Source of the DNA: Alphaproteobacteria bacterium
GTDB taxonomy: Bacteria; Pseudomonadota; Alphaproteobacteria; JAEUKQ01
Length of the DNA: 58,414 nt
Direction of reading: 5' to 3'
Assembly (NCBI GenBank): GCA_016794225.1
Contig: JAEUKQ010000005.1
Coordinates: 1-58,414, forward strand
The notes under the pieces: generated by a model
Database searches by the model: none
Seen by the model: the letters and a program-made list of their open reading frames with translations, nothing else
Told to the model about the DNA's origin: nothing
Shown: positions 1 to 8,011 of the stretch, piece by piece
How positions within the stretch are numbered: position 1 is the first letter of the stretch
Layout of the letters: each line of letters opens with the position of its first letter
Position numbers and translations under genes: made by a program

Positions 1-262
1 TGGAAGTTAACGTTGCATGTGTTGCCAATAGTAGGCCAAAGACAAAGGTAATCACTAAAAAAATCCAAGCAAAATTATTTGGTGGCATCACGCCTATAAC
101 AAAAAAAGAAGCTGATATCATCAATGGCGCCAATAGTAACACCGATATCTTTTTACGTGATGCTTGTTTTTCTTGTTTCAATAGCAAGTTCGGTATCATC
201 GATAAGGCAAAAATGATAGGACTGAAAAATAGTAAAGTAATGATATAAATGAACATAAGCAT
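1..262 (-). CDS. Partial small membrane protein, C-terminus outside the window
   Basis: An open frame runs on the minus strand from an ATG at 262 and leaves the window at base 1, so only about 87 N-terminal residues are seen. A purine-rich AAAAAAGG lies upstream of the start as a plausible ribosome binding site. The protein begins MLMFIYIITLLFFSP and shows three hydrophobic stretches separated by a short basic loop (KQEKQASRKK), as in an integral inner-membrane protein. I do not recognise a family. It is transcribed away from phaR, which ends about 85 bases to the right on the same strand, and could be read from the same transcript. Confidence 0.6.
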   Translation of the reverse strand, partial: MLMFIYIITLLFFSPIIFALSMIPNLLLKQEKQASRKKISVLLLAPLMISASFFVIGVMPPNNFAWIFLVITFVFGLLLATHATLTS

Positions 263-346
263 AAAGCTAGCCTTTTTTAAATTATGATACCAGCTTAATG
301 ATAATTATGGCAAAAAAATGGCCAGCACTTAGAAAAATTTCAAAAA

Positions 347-949
347 TTATTTTTTGTTGTTATGGCGTAACTGACTCATTTGTTTTTGCAGCTCATTTAA
401 TTGTTCTTGCAGTTTTTGTAATGCACTTTCCGCAAATGACGGGCTATGGTTATTGGATGCCATCTTTTCCGCTGTTGTGGGATTTTTTAACCCGAAAGGA
501 TTAAAAAGCTGCAAGGATTTTTGAAAAAACTCTATATTATTGCGGTTGACTTCGTCTAATTGGGTAAAAGGAAACATATTGCCAAATGTCTGTTGCATTT
601 GCTGACGAAAATTTTGTTGATGTTGCACAAAACTTTGCATGGACTGTTCTAAATATTTTGGTACAAGCATTTGCAAATTGTCGCCGTAAAAACTGATAAG
701 CTGTCGCAAGAAACTTAGGGGTAATAACTGCTGTCCTTTTGCTTCTTGTTCCACGATAATTTGTGTTAAAACAGAACGGGTAATGTCTTCATCCGTTTTC
801 GCGTCAACCACGACAAAATCAACATTATCTTTGACCAGTTGACACAGATATTCCAGTGTTACATAACTACTGCTTGCAGTATTATAAAGGCGGCGGTTGG
901 CGTATTTCTTGATGGTGACTGGCGCTTTGTGTGCATCGGTGTTGGTCAT
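347..949 (-). CDS. phaR: Polyhydroxyalkanoate synthesis repressor PhaR
   Basis: A 200-residue protein whose first 75 residues carry the PHB/PHA accumulation regulator domain (IKKYANRRLYNT, then SSYVTLEYL). A PHB-binding-type region follows (LPLSFLRQLISFYGD), and a Gln-rich coiled-coil tail ends in KNNKK-like basic residues. In this family PhaR binds DNA upstream of phasin genes and of its own gene and is released when it binds nascent PHB granules. It is divergent from the phaE-like/phaC genes, as expected for such a regulator, with 244 bases between the starts. A purine-rich AGAAAGAAG precedes the ATG. The length matches the family. Confidence 0.93.
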   Translation of the reverse strand: MTNTDAHKAPVTIKKYANRRLYNTASSSYVTLEYLCQLVKDNVDFVVVDAKTDEDITRSVLTQIIVEQEAKGQQLLPLSFLRQLISFYGDNLQMLVPKYLEQSMQSFVQHQQNFRQQMQQTFGNMFPFTQLDEVNRNNIEFFQKSLQLFNPFGLKNPTTAEKMASNNHSPSFAESALQKLQEQLNELQKQMSQLRHNNKK

Positions 950-1018
950 AATCTGCTTCTTTCTCAGAAACTAACTGACAAAAATGTCATTTCATTATAA
1001 TGTCTTTCAAGTCTATGC

Positions 1019-1050
1019 TTGCTGAATTAACAGCTTCACATGTTCAGCAA
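1019..1050. promoter_or_regulatory. Inverted repeat in the phaR / phaE-like divergent promoter region
   Basis: TTGCTGAA (1019-1026) and its exact inverse TTCAGCAA (1043-1050) are separated by 16 bases. The arms carry TGC/GCA cores, which recall published PhaR sites, and no T-tract follows, so a terminator is unlikely. The right arm would overlap a weak -35 (TTCAGC 1043-1048) placed 16 bases before TATAAA (1065-1070). Operator function for PhaR is an inference. Confidence 0.4.
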
Positions 1051-1193
1051 ACGGCTATAGCATATATAAAGTCATATTACACAAAATTATAAGCGTAACG
1101 GCGATGATGTTGAATGACGTAGGTCATCAAAAGTGATCGAGTTGCTATCAGGCTATTACTTAATCTTTATCAAGTCAAGGTGGAGGGCCAATA

Positions 1194-1673
1194 ATGGACT
1201 CACAAAATCGTAAAAAACCAAAAGCTAGAAATCAATCGCATAATTTTGCTAAAAACCAAGATTCGAATCAAAAATCGACAGACGAAAACAATCATAATAC
1301 ACCGTGGGCCGAGGCAGCCCGCCAAACCCTTGATTTGTGGCAACAGCATCTTTCCAGCCATTTGGCTGATCCATTCTGGGTGGATCAGTGGGGACATTTT
1401 TTAGCCAATTTACAACAAACGCATGATCAAGCTAAAAAGAATTCAGCCAACCAATCTTCATCTTCACCCGCTGCAAAGGCTGCTAACCATGATCAACCGT
1501 CTGCAAAATCCAAAGCCGCTGTTTTATCATCTGAGCAACGCCTGGCAGTTGTGGATGAGCTGGTCGGACAACTTCAACAGCTTACAAAACGTGTTGACAC
1601 GCTTGAACAGCAACTGGCCAAAATTATCACTGTACAACACCCAGCTCGGCGAACATCCAAAAAAACTGGCTGA
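1194..1673 (+). CDS. Small coiled-coil PHA synthase subunit (PhaE/PhaR-type) or phasin-like protein
   Basis: A 159-residue hydrophilic protein with a strong AGGTGGAGG ribosome binding site before ATG 1194. The N-terminal 30 residues are basic and Asn/Gln rich. A Trp-rich segment follows (WAEAARQTLDLWQQHL, FWVDQWGHFL), then a low-complexity linker, then a C-terminal heptad coiled coil (VDELVGQLQQLTKRVDTLEQQL). This Trp-rich start plus coiled-coil end is the layout of PhaE, the second subunit of class III PHA synthases, and the protein sits directly upstream of and overlaps a short phaC. It is much shorter than classical PhaE (about 360 residues) and closer in size to the small subunit of class IV enzymes. 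A phasin is the alternative. Confidence 0.6.
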   Translation: MDSQNRKKPKARNQSHNFAKNQDSNQKSTDENNHNTPWAEAARQTLDLWQQHLSSHLADPFWVDQWGHFLANLQQTHDQAKKNSANQSSSSPAAKAANHDQPSAKSKAAVLSSEQRLAVVDELVGQLQQLTKRVDTLEQQLAKIITVQHPARRTSKKTG

Positions 1674-2691
1674 TTTAATTGCAAATCAGGCTATAAATCG
1701 TTATCAGTATTTTTTGCAAGGTGTTCGTTCGTATCAGCAGCATCCTTATTATCGTAAAAAACCAGTGTGTCAGGTTGTTGCGACTGAATCAACAAGCCAA
1801 GTCATTTATTATTCAGCTGCATCCCCACGTGCGGTTTTATTTTGGATTCCTTCACTTGTGAATCGGGGATACATTCTAGATTTACAGCCAAGCAATTCTT
1901 TTCTAAGGCAGTTGGCTGGACAGGGGTTCAGTAGCCTGTTGTTAGAATGGGGGGATCCGACCAAACTTGAATATTCGTTCGGATTAAATGAATATATGGC
2001 GCGTTTGTTACGATTACTGTCTCAGACTTTGCCACGTTTCTTAAGGCAACCCATCTATGCAGCAGGTTATTGCATGGGTGGGTTATTTGCACTGGCAGCG
2101 GCACAACTAACATCATGTTTTAAGGGGGTGATATCCCTGGCGGCACCTTGGGATTTTAAAGTGTCCCAAGCACCTTTAACAAAAGTTATACAACGCCATT
2201 GGCCACGGTGGCAGCGTTTATTACCCGCTGGGCAACCCGTACCGGTTGAGCTGTTGCAATGGTATTTTTCTGCCCTTGATCCACAACAAATTTTACAAAA
2301 ATTTATTAAATTTGCGAAAACACCGCTCCAATCGGCGGCGGCTGAACAATTTGTTGCACTAGAAGATTGGCTAAATGATGGTGTGGCATTACCGCAAAAT
2401 GTACTGAATGAATGTGTGCAAAATTGGTATCAGCTTAACCAACCCATGCTGGGTAAGTGGCAGATTTTAGGGCAGATTATTCAACCCAAATCACACAAGA
2501 CCCCAATATTAGCAATTATCCCAACACAAGACCGCATCGTGCCACCGGCAAGTGCTGCTGCTTTAGCAGAAAATGCCCGTTTTGTTACCTTGCGCCATAT
2601 CGAAGCGGGTCATATTGGAATGGTTACAAGTACCCGTGCTGCGCCGCAAACAATTCAAGCAATTACGGATTGGTTGGGCAATAATAACTAA
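1555..2691 (+). CDS. phaC: Short poly(3-hydroxybutyrate) polymerase PhaC, alpha/beta-hydrolase type
   Basis: Polymerises 3-hydroxybutyryl-CoA into PHB. Family marks are the segment WIPSLVNRGYILDL, then LLEWGDP, the lipase-like box GYCMGG with the nucleophilic Cys (codon at 2071), an Asp in TQDRIVPP (codon at 2530) and a His in EAGHIGMV (codon at 2611), which form the triad. The class I N-terminal domain is missing, so the size is that of class III/IV enzymes. The start is uncertain. The frame is open from ATG 1423, but similarity-like sequence begins only near base 1640, inside the end of the upstream gene. I chose ATG 1555; GTG 1591 is equally possible, and none has a clear ribosome binding site. 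The overlap with the upstream frame (+1) suggests coupling or a frameshifted fusion. Confidence 0.85.
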   Translation: MSWSDNFNSLQNVLTRLNSNWPKLSLYNTQLGEHPKKLADLIANQAINRYQYFLQGVRSYQQHPYYRKKPVCQVVATESTSQVIYYSAASPRAVLFWIPSLVNRGYILDLQPSNSFLRQLAGQGFSSLLLEWGDPTKLEYSFGLNEYMARLLRLLSQTLPRFLRQPIYAAGYCMGGLFALAAAQLTSCFKGVISLAAPWDFKVSQAPLTKVIQRHWPRWQRLLPAGQPVPVELLQWYFSALDPQQILQKFIKFAKTPLQSAAAEQFVALEDWLNDGVALPQNVLNECVQNWYQLNQPMLGKWQILGQIIQPKSHKTPILAIIPTQDRIVPPASAAALAENARFVTLRHIEAGHIGMVTSTRAAPQTIQAITDWLGNNN

Positions 2692-2695
2692 AGAA

Positions 2696-2724
2696 TTGCT
2701 TATTTATATGTATTGCACTATAAT
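2696..2724 (+). promoter_or_regulatory. Sigma-70-type promoter for phaA
   Basis: TTGCTT (2696-2701), a 17-base spacer, then a perfect TATAAT (2719-2724). It lies just after the phaC stop codon and about 85 bases before the phaA start, so phaA can be expressed independently of phaC. Confidence 0.6.
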
Positions 2725-2810
2725 GCTGTGGTGCAGCATGATAAGAATTGGCTGGGTAGTTAAACTTATTTTGCGGCGTTAATAATTAATAGATTGATTA
2801 GGTGTTTTAA

Positions 2811-3989
2811 ATGCAGGATGTGGTTATTACCAGTGCGGTTCGTACCCCTATTGGCTCTTTTCAAGGTGTTTTTAACCAAGTTGCCGCTTCTTATCTGGGA
2901 ACAGCGGCAATAAAAGCGGTTATTCAGCATTCAAGATTACAACCGTCCGAAATTCAAGAAATAGTGATGGGACAAATACTAACCGCTGGAACAGGCCAGA
3001 ACCCTGCCCGTCAGGCGGCTATGGCAGCTGGAATACCTGTGGGTGCCACGGCCTATATAATTAACCAAATGTGCGGCTCTGGTTTGCGGGCGGTTGCTGC
3101 CGCTTATCAATCTATTCGGACTGGTGATCATGATATTGTTATTGCCGGTGGGCAAGAAAGCATGAGCCAGGCACCACATTGCGTATGGCTAAGACCTGGG
3201 GTAAAAATGGGCAATGCCACAATGATTGACACCATGATTCATGATGGTTTATGGGATGCCTTTCACCATTATCATATGGGAATAACTGCTGAAAATTTGG
3301 CTAAAAATTTCCAAATAAGCCGTGAAAAGCAGGATGAATTTGCCCTGTCTTCACAACGTAAAGCAGAACAGGCAGTTAAAGAAAACCGTTTTAAAAACGA
3401 AATTGTTCCTGTTGCCATTAAAACCGGTAAAACTGATATAATGGTTAGTACAGACGAATATCCAAAACCTGATACAACAATTGAGTATTTAACAAAATTG
3501 CGCCCGGCTTTTGACCGCGATAAAGGAACCGTAACCGCGGGTAATGCATCGGGTCTTAATGATGGGGCGGCTGCTTTGGTTGTTATGTCAAAAAATACAG
3601 CCGATAAAAAAGGTTTAAAACCCTTAGCGCGTATTGTATCATGGGCAACCGCTGGTGTTGAACCATCGATAATGGGAACAGGGCCAATTCCAGCAAGTCG
3701 CCTTGCCTTGCAAAGGGCTGGGTGGAAAGTGGAACAGCTGGATTTGATCGAAGCGAACGAGGCTTTTGCGGTGCAAGCTTGCACCGTTAATCAGGAAATG
3801 AAATGGGATATAGCCAAGGTGAACGTTAATGGCGGGGCCATTGCCTTGGGGCATCCAATTGGGGCATCTGGCGCGCGTATTTTGGTAACATTGTTGCATG
3901 AAATGCAACGCCGGCAAGTAAGGCGCGGTTTGGCTACCCTTTGTACGGGTGGCGGCATGGGAATTGCCATGTGCGTTGAGCGGGAATAG
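2811..3989 (+). CDS. phaA: Acetyl-CoA C-acetyltransferase (beta-ketothiolase) PhaA
   Basis: Condenses two acetyl-CoA to acetoacetyl-CoA, the first step of PHB synthesis. At 392 residues it has the standard thiolase length. The acylated Cys88 is in QMCGSGLRAV, His348 is in ALGHPIGASGAR, and the second catalytic Cys378 is in LCTGGGMG. The signature VNVNGGAIALGHP is intact. It lies after phaC and before phaB, behind its own promoter (2696-2724), and is closed by a terminator at 4026, so phaA looks monocistronic. The ribosome binding site is weak (TAGGTG). Degradative thiolase function cannot be excluded from sequence, but the neighbours point to PHB. Confidence 0.95.
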   Translation: MQDVVITSAVRTPIGSFQGVFNQVAASYLGTAAIKAVIQHSRLQPSEIQEIVMGQILTAGTGQNPARQAAMAAGIPVGATAYIINQMCGSGLRAVAAAYQSIRTGDHDIVIAGGQESMSQAPHCVWLRPGVKMGNATMIDTMIHDGLWDAFHHYHMGITAENLAKNFQISREKQDEFALSSQRKAEQAVKENRFKNEIVPVAIKTGKTDIMVSTDEYPKPDTTIEYLTKLRPAFDRDKGTVTAGNASGLNDGAAALVVMSKNTADKKGLKPLARIVSWATAGVEPSIMGTGPIPASRLALQRAGWKVEQLDLIEANEAFAVQACTVNQEMKWDIAKVNVNGGAIALGHPIGASGARILVTLLHEMQRRQVRRGLATLCTGGGMGIAMCVERE

Positions 3990-4025
3990 GCTATTTTCTC
4001 AACCCTAAGTTCAATAATATTTAAG

Positions 4026-4060
4026 AACGCGGTGATTGTGTCACCGCGTTTTATATTTTT
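4026..4060 (+). terminator. Rho-independent terminator after phaA
   Basis: A perfect 10-base-pair stem AACGCGGTGA / TCACCGCGTT (4026-4035 and 4041-4050) with a 5-base loop, followed by TTATATTTTT. Confidence 0.88.
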
Positions 4061-4177
4061 GTTTGCGAATAATCGAATTATGATAAAATGGAAAAAATAA
4101 AACGATGTTGCTGATTATTAAGCATATAAATAGGGCTGTAGCAAGCAGCTAGAAACTAATATTAAGGCGAGGATTCC

Positions 4178-4903
4178 ATGAAAAAACGAGTGGCATTGGT
4201 AACAGGGGGTACGCGTGGTATTGGTGCCGCCATTAGTGAAGCGTTGAAAAATGCCGGTTATATGGTGGCAGCGGGATATGCCAGCAATCAAATGGCGGCT
4301 AAGGAATTTTCAGAAAAAACCCGAATTACGGCTTATCAATTTAATGTTGCGGATTATGAGGAATGTCAAAAAGTGGTGACCAAAATAAGTCAGGATATGG
4401 GGCCTATTGACATTTTAGTGAATAATGCTGGTATCACGCGGGATGCACCACTACACCGCCTAACCCCACAACAATGGCAGGAAGTGATTGATACCAATTT
4501 AACATCATGTTTCAACATGTGCCGGGTGCTGATTGACGGCATGCGCGAACGTAGCTTTGGCCGAATTGTTAATATTGGCTCGATCAACGGGCAGGCTGGG
4601 CAATATGGTCAAGTTAATTATGCGGCTGCCAAATCGGGTATTCACGGTTTTACCAAGGCTTTAGCACAGGAAGCAGCTGGGAAGGGGATTACCGTTAATG
4701 CCATTGCCCCGGGTTATATCGATACCGATATGGTGCGGGCGGTCCCGGCCAATATTTTGGAAAAAATTGTGGCCAAAATTCCAGTTGGGCGGTTGGGTAA
4801 AGCCGCCGAAATTGCCCGCGGCGTTGTTTTTTTGGTTTCTGATGAGGCCGGGTTCATTACCGGTTCAACCCTTTCCATCAATGGCGGCCAGCATATGTAT
4901 TGA
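4178..4903 (+). CDS. phaB: Acetoacetyl-CoA reductase PhaB (NADPH, short-chain dehydrogenase)
   Basis: Reduces acetoacetyl-CoA to (R)-3-hydroxybutyryl-CoA, the monomer for PhaC. It is a 241-residue classical SDR. The cofactor motif is TGGTRGIG (9-16), followed by NNAG (82-85), catalytic Ser135, Tyr148 and Lys152 (YAAAK), and the PG segment APGYIDTDMV. The C-terminus INGGQHMY is typical of PhaB. The ribosome binding site AGGCGAGG precedes ATG 4178. It is separated from phaA by a terminator, so it has its own promoter in the 117-base gap. FabG is the nearest alternative, but the context and the C-terminus favour PhaB. Confidence 0.93.
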   Translation: MKKRVALVTGGTRGIGAAISEALKNAGYMVAAGYASNQMAAKEFSEKTRITAYQFNVADYEECQKVVTKISQDMGPIDILVNNAGITRDAPLHRLTPQQWQEVIDTNLTSCFNMCRVLIDGMRERSFGRIVNIGSINGQAGQYGQVNYAAAKSGIHGFTKALAQEAAGKGITVNAIAPGYIDTDMVRAVPANILEKIVAKIPVGRLGKAAEIARGVVFLVSDEAGFITGSTLSINGGQHMY

Positions 4904-5015
4904 TAGGGATTTCGCTTTTTTTAAAAACGCATAACTAGGGTAACCCTTGTATTGGCCACATGTAAAATTTATTATACATTTATTACAATATCACAAACAA
5001 GATAAAAGGAACATT

Positions 5016-5238
5016 ATGTTAGTCGTGCGATTACCCGTTGAAATTAAAGAACGGTTGGTAAAACTGGCAAACCACTGGCCACAGTAAGGGTTATTATGTT
5101 TGGCAAGGAGTTCTGGAACATGTGAAAGAGTTTGAGAATATTTATTTGGCTGAAAAAACAATCGAAAACATTTGCTGTGCTAAAGAAAAAACCACACCTT
5201 TATCAACCATAATGAAGTGTTATGATGTTGAAAGTTAA
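5016..5238 (+). pseudogene. Frameshifted RelB-type ribbon-helix-helix antitoxin remnant
   Basis: From ATG 5016, with a good AAAAGGA site, the frame reads MLVVRLPVEIKERLVKLAN and then stops at a TAA. The +1 frame continues at once with TGHSKGYYVWQGVLEHVKE, FENIYLAEKTIENI and TTPLSTIMKCYDVES, ending at TAA 5236-5238. Joined, these give a complete RelB/DUF6290-like antitoxin of about 73 residues (RHH N-terminus, LAEK and the closing PLSxxM..Y motif). The break is a 1-2 base indel near 5070-5085. No RelE toxin follows, so this looks like a toxin-antitoxin relic. Confidence 0.75.
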
Positions 5239-5249
5239 GCTAACAGGCA

Positions 5250-5594
5250 TTGCAGTCACAAAATACCATGGAAATTGATACTTATCTTGCTAACCAAGCT
5301 AAAATTTCTTGTCTCACAAAAGCGGGGTTAACCTTATTTACCTTTTCAAATCTCAAAAAGCTTCTTGAGCATTGTCGTAAAAATAAAATTATTATATTGG
5401 GTATTGATGGTTTCTGGGTGACAGACCAAAGTACTTGCCCGGATATGAAGGCGATTGCCGATTTCTCGCAAACAGAATGTCTTTCTCAAGAATCACGCTA
5501 CGCTGAGACAATACATTTAGCCCAACAGTTTCTTGAAGATCTTACACCCCGACAGAAAAAGGAGCTGTTATTTGAAATTACTCTTGCCATTTAA
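5250..5594 (+). CDS. Small protein of unknown function
   Basis: A 114-residue acidic soluble protein from a TTG start at 5250 with AACAGG just upstream; ATG 5268 (MEIDTYLANQ) is an alternative without a ribosome binding site. It has a helical N-terminus, a hydrophobic core strand KIIILGIDGFWV, the segment PDMKAIADFSQ, and a C-terminal helix LEDLTPRQKKELLFEI. No signal peptide or membrane segment is seen. It begins 11 bases after the broken antitoxin and takes the place where the toxin would be, but it does not look like a RelE fold. The size and the GIDGFW...PDMKAIADFS layout recall small immunity-type proteins; that is only an impression. Confidence 0.6.
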   Translation: MQSQNTMEIDTYLANQAKISCLTKAGLTLFTFSNLKKLLEHCRKNKIIILGIDGFWVTDQSTCPDMKAIADFSQTECLSQESRYAETIHLAQQFLEDLTPRQKKELLFEITLAI

Positions 5595-5634
5595 TTTATC
5601 AGCGAATAATGCTTGCCCTAAGCCTGTAGGGGGC

Positions 5635-6858
5635 TTAAACAGGTAATATTGCTTGCAGCCTTTTTTCTTCTTCCAGCATATAATCTCGGGTTAGCGGTAC
5701 TAAATCGACTTTGTTGCTGAGTTGAATTTGAAATACCATTTTGCCTAAATTGCGGAAAGCATATTCCGACCCTATTAAGTAAAGCTCCCACAGGCGGCAG
5801 AAGCGTTCACCGTATAGTTCCACCATGTGCGGGCGAGTGGCCAAAAAACGTTCCCGCCAGGCTTTAAGGGTATAGGCATAATGCAGGCGTAGAATTTCAA
5901 CATCGGTAATCCACAAATTGGCACGTTCAATTGCAGGAGTAACTTCGGATAAAGCCGGTACATATCCGCCCGGGAAAATGTATTTTTTAATCCAGGCATC
6001 GGTGGCGCCCGGCCCATCCATGCGGCCGATAGAGTGTAACAAAGCCACACCGTCCGGTTTCAATAAACTTTTTACTTGGCGAAAAAATTCATTATAATGA
6101 TGAGCACCAACATGCTCAAACATGCCAACCGAAACAATCCGGTCATATTGCCCTTTTTCGTGTCGGTAATCACGCAATAGAAACTTAACTTTATTTTGTA
6201 ATCCCATATCTTTAGCACGTTGAACGGCAACGGTGTATTGTTGCTCTGATAAGGTCAACCCCGTAACCTGCACATCAAAGTTGTTTGCCAAATAAAGGGC
6301 TAGTCCACCCCAACCGCAACCAATATCCAACACCCGTTGTCGGGGTTTTAATAATAATTTGGCTGCTATGTGGTGCTTTTTATCAAGTTGTGCTTGTTCC
6401 AGGCTATTGTTAGGGTTGATAAAATAAGCGCAAGAATATTGTTTATCGGCATCTAGGAATTGGGCATAAAGTTCCCCGGACAAATCATAATGGTGGGCGA
6501 CATTCGCCTTTGATTGTTTGGAAGGGATTACCCCGAACAACCAGGTTATCCAATTAATGCTGCGTTTCACAAAATGTTGCCAGGGACGCTGCCAGTGGAC
6601 TTGGCCGTTCATGCTAAACAATTTAACCATATCTTCGACGCAGCCTTGTTCCAAAGTTAAGGTACCATTCATATAGGCTTCGCCTAAATAAAGACTGGGG
6701 TTAAGCAGGGCTTTATAATGAAGCGAACGTCGGTGTAAACGAATGATTACCGTTGGTTGGGCTGATTCAACGCCAAAATGATGGGCGATACCCCTGGCGT
6801 CAATAACGGTTAAGGATCCCTGTTGAATAAATCTTTTTAACCCAAGTGACCACAACAT
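5635..6858 (-). CDS. cfa: Cyclopropane-fatty-acyl-phospholipid synthase
   Basis: Transfers a methylene group from S-adenosylmethionine to cis double bonds of membrane phospholipid acyl chains, usually in stationary or acid-stressed cells. The 407-residue protein has the family N-terminal domain, the conserved QYSCAYF segment near residues 140-146, and the SAM motif VLDIGCGWGG (176-185). It continues with SVGMFEHVG and a C-terminal FRNLGKMVFQIQLS. GGAGCAAGAT precedes the ATG. It stands alone, convergent with the small gene ending at 5594. Confidence 0.93.
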   Translation of the reverse strand: MLWSLGLKRFIQQGSLTVIDARGIAHHFGVESAQPTVIIRLHRRSLHYKALLNPSLYLGEAYMNGTLTLEQGCVEDMVKLFSMNGQVHWQRPWQHFVKRSINWITWLFGVIPSKQSKANVAHHYDLSGELYAQFLDADKQYSCAYFINPNNSLEQAQLDKKHHIAAKLLLKPRQRVLDIGCGWGGLALYLANNFDVQVTGLTLSEQQYTVAVQRAKDMGLQNKVKFLLRDYRHEKGQYDRIVSVGMFEHVGAHHYNEFFRQVKSLLKPDGVALLHSIGRMDGPGATDAWIKKYIFPGGYVPALSEVTPAIERANLWITDVEILRLHYAYTLKAWRERFLATRPHMVELYGERFCRLWELYLIGSEYAFRNLGKMVFQIQLSNKVDLVPLTRDYMLEEEKRLQAILPV

Positions 6859-7084
6859 ATCTTGCTCCGATAGGATAGAGTTTTTGGTTAATTTTTTACC
6901 GGAATAAATTCATCATAAGAAAATTTAATAATAAAATAAAGAATCGCTGACCAAAATACAAAACAAGAAAACAACCCCTGAAACCGCCAATAGAACAAAT
7001 AAAGAATATTTATTGCACAAAAAAAGAATATATGCTAAGTATCTGTTTATGAATATCTCTGACCGCACAAAACAGGAGAGAAAG

Positions 7085-7462
7085 ATGAGCTTTCATGATA
7101 CACGCCATGGAATAATTACAACAAGCCGCGCTGCTTATTCTTGTTATTACCCCGCCATGGTTGAGACGACGTTGCGTCAATTGATGGTTATTTTTCGGCC
7201 AGTGGCTGAACAAGTGGTGCGTAAGCAACGATGGGGACAGGTTGATGCAGAAACGGTTTATCGTTTAACCTATCATTGCACTTATTTGTTTGATCAACTG
7301 AAAAAGCAAGGGGTAACAACAGTGACAATTCCTGCACATTCTTATGAAAAATTGTTGCAGCAAAAGCCCCTGGAAGAACGCATCAATGAGTTTTTGCTTT
7401 TATTAAAAAATGTGCATTGTCAATCGCCAAGATCATCTGAACAAGAGTTCGTTGTTCATTAA
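7085..7462 (+). CDS. Conserved-looking small protein of unknown function
   Basis: The start is placed at ATG 7085 because CAGGAGAG stands 6 bases before it; the frame is open upstream but without a site. The 125-residue protein has mixed composition. An N-terminal segment is rich in Tyr/Cys (AAYSCYYPAMVE), the centre (LRQLMVIFRPVAEQVV) is helical, and the C-terminal helix is ERINEFLLLLKNVH. It has no transmembrane run or signal peptide and I recognise no family. It is monocistronic, with a terminator directly behind. Confidence 0.6.
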   Translation: MSFHDTRHGIITTSRAAYSCYYPAMVETTLRQLMVIFRPVAEQVVRKQRWGQVDAETVYRLTYHCTYLFDQLKKQGVTTVTIPAHSYEKLLQQKPLEERINEFLLLLKNVHCQSPRSSEQEFVVH

Positions 7463-7486
7463 ACAAATTGAAACATTTCCTGATCC

Positions 7487-7517
7487 AAAGGGCAATATCA
7501 ATATTGCCCTTTTTTAT
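7487..7517 (+). terminator. Rho-independent terminator
   Basis: Inverted repeat AAAGGGCAATAT (7487-7498) / ATATTGCCCTTT (7501-7512), followed by a T-rich run. It serves the 125-residue gene at 7085, and being A-rich on the far side it may also work in the other direction for the minus-strand operon ending at 7595. Confidence 0.85.
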
Positions 7518-7594
7518 TTCTTGGATCCTGTGGCTTTGTTATCTCCTGGACTTCAGCAATATTAAAAAGAATGCACCGATAACCAATGACATTT

Positions 7595-8008
7595 TTAGAA
7601 AAGACATTCTTTCTTACGTTGGGGGGCAATAAAATCTTGGTAAAATGATAATTTTTTGCTGGTAGGGGCGTTATTACTTAACACCCGCCAAACAGGGGTT
7701 ATTGATTCAAGCGATGTTCCCGATAGATAATCTTCATAGGCTGCTTCTGCCACGGTACGCATATGAAAACCTGTGGTAATTGAACATGTTACCTGGGCAT
7801 CATAAGCTTGTGCCAGGCGGTGGCGCAGGCTTGGAATATCAAGCTGATGGCCAAATGGGATAAGCCGAATAAAATCATCAATTAACTTGGCAGTTGGAAC
7901 AAGCATCATTTGTCCTATTTTCATACCGGCAATATTGCAAGGTACTGGTTTCACCACGATCTGTTGATTGATATGCAGTTTTTTTTGCCAGTAACGGGGC
8001 GATTGCAT
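7595..8008 (-). CDS. Conserved protein of unknown function (family sometimes labelled MGMT-like)
   Basis: A 137-residue soluble protein. Recognisable segments are VVKPVP..IAGMKIGQMMLVPT, LIDDFIRLIPFG, VTCSITTGFHMRTVAEAAYE, TPVWRVL and KKLSFYQDFIAPQRKKE. From memory this layout belongs to an alphaproteobacterial family sometimes labelled MGMT-like, but no PCHR active-site motif is present, so I assign no alkyltransferase activity. The start follows the stop of the AraC gene as TAAAAAATG, so it is very likely co-transcribed and translationally coupled with that regulator. Confidence 0.7.
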   Translation of the reverse strand: MQSPRYWQKKLHINQQIVVKPVPCNIAGMKIGQMMLVPTAKLIDDFIRLIPFGHQLDIPSLRHRLAQAYDAQVTCSITTGFHMRTVAEAAYEDYLSGTSLESITPVWRVLSNNAPTSKKLSFYQDFIAPQRKKECLF

Positions 8009-8011
8009 TTT

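Noticed and set aside
3272-3784. 170-codon minus-strand frame inside phaA
   Set aside because: It is the shadow of a fully conserved thiolase; no family-like sequence and no ribosome binding site.
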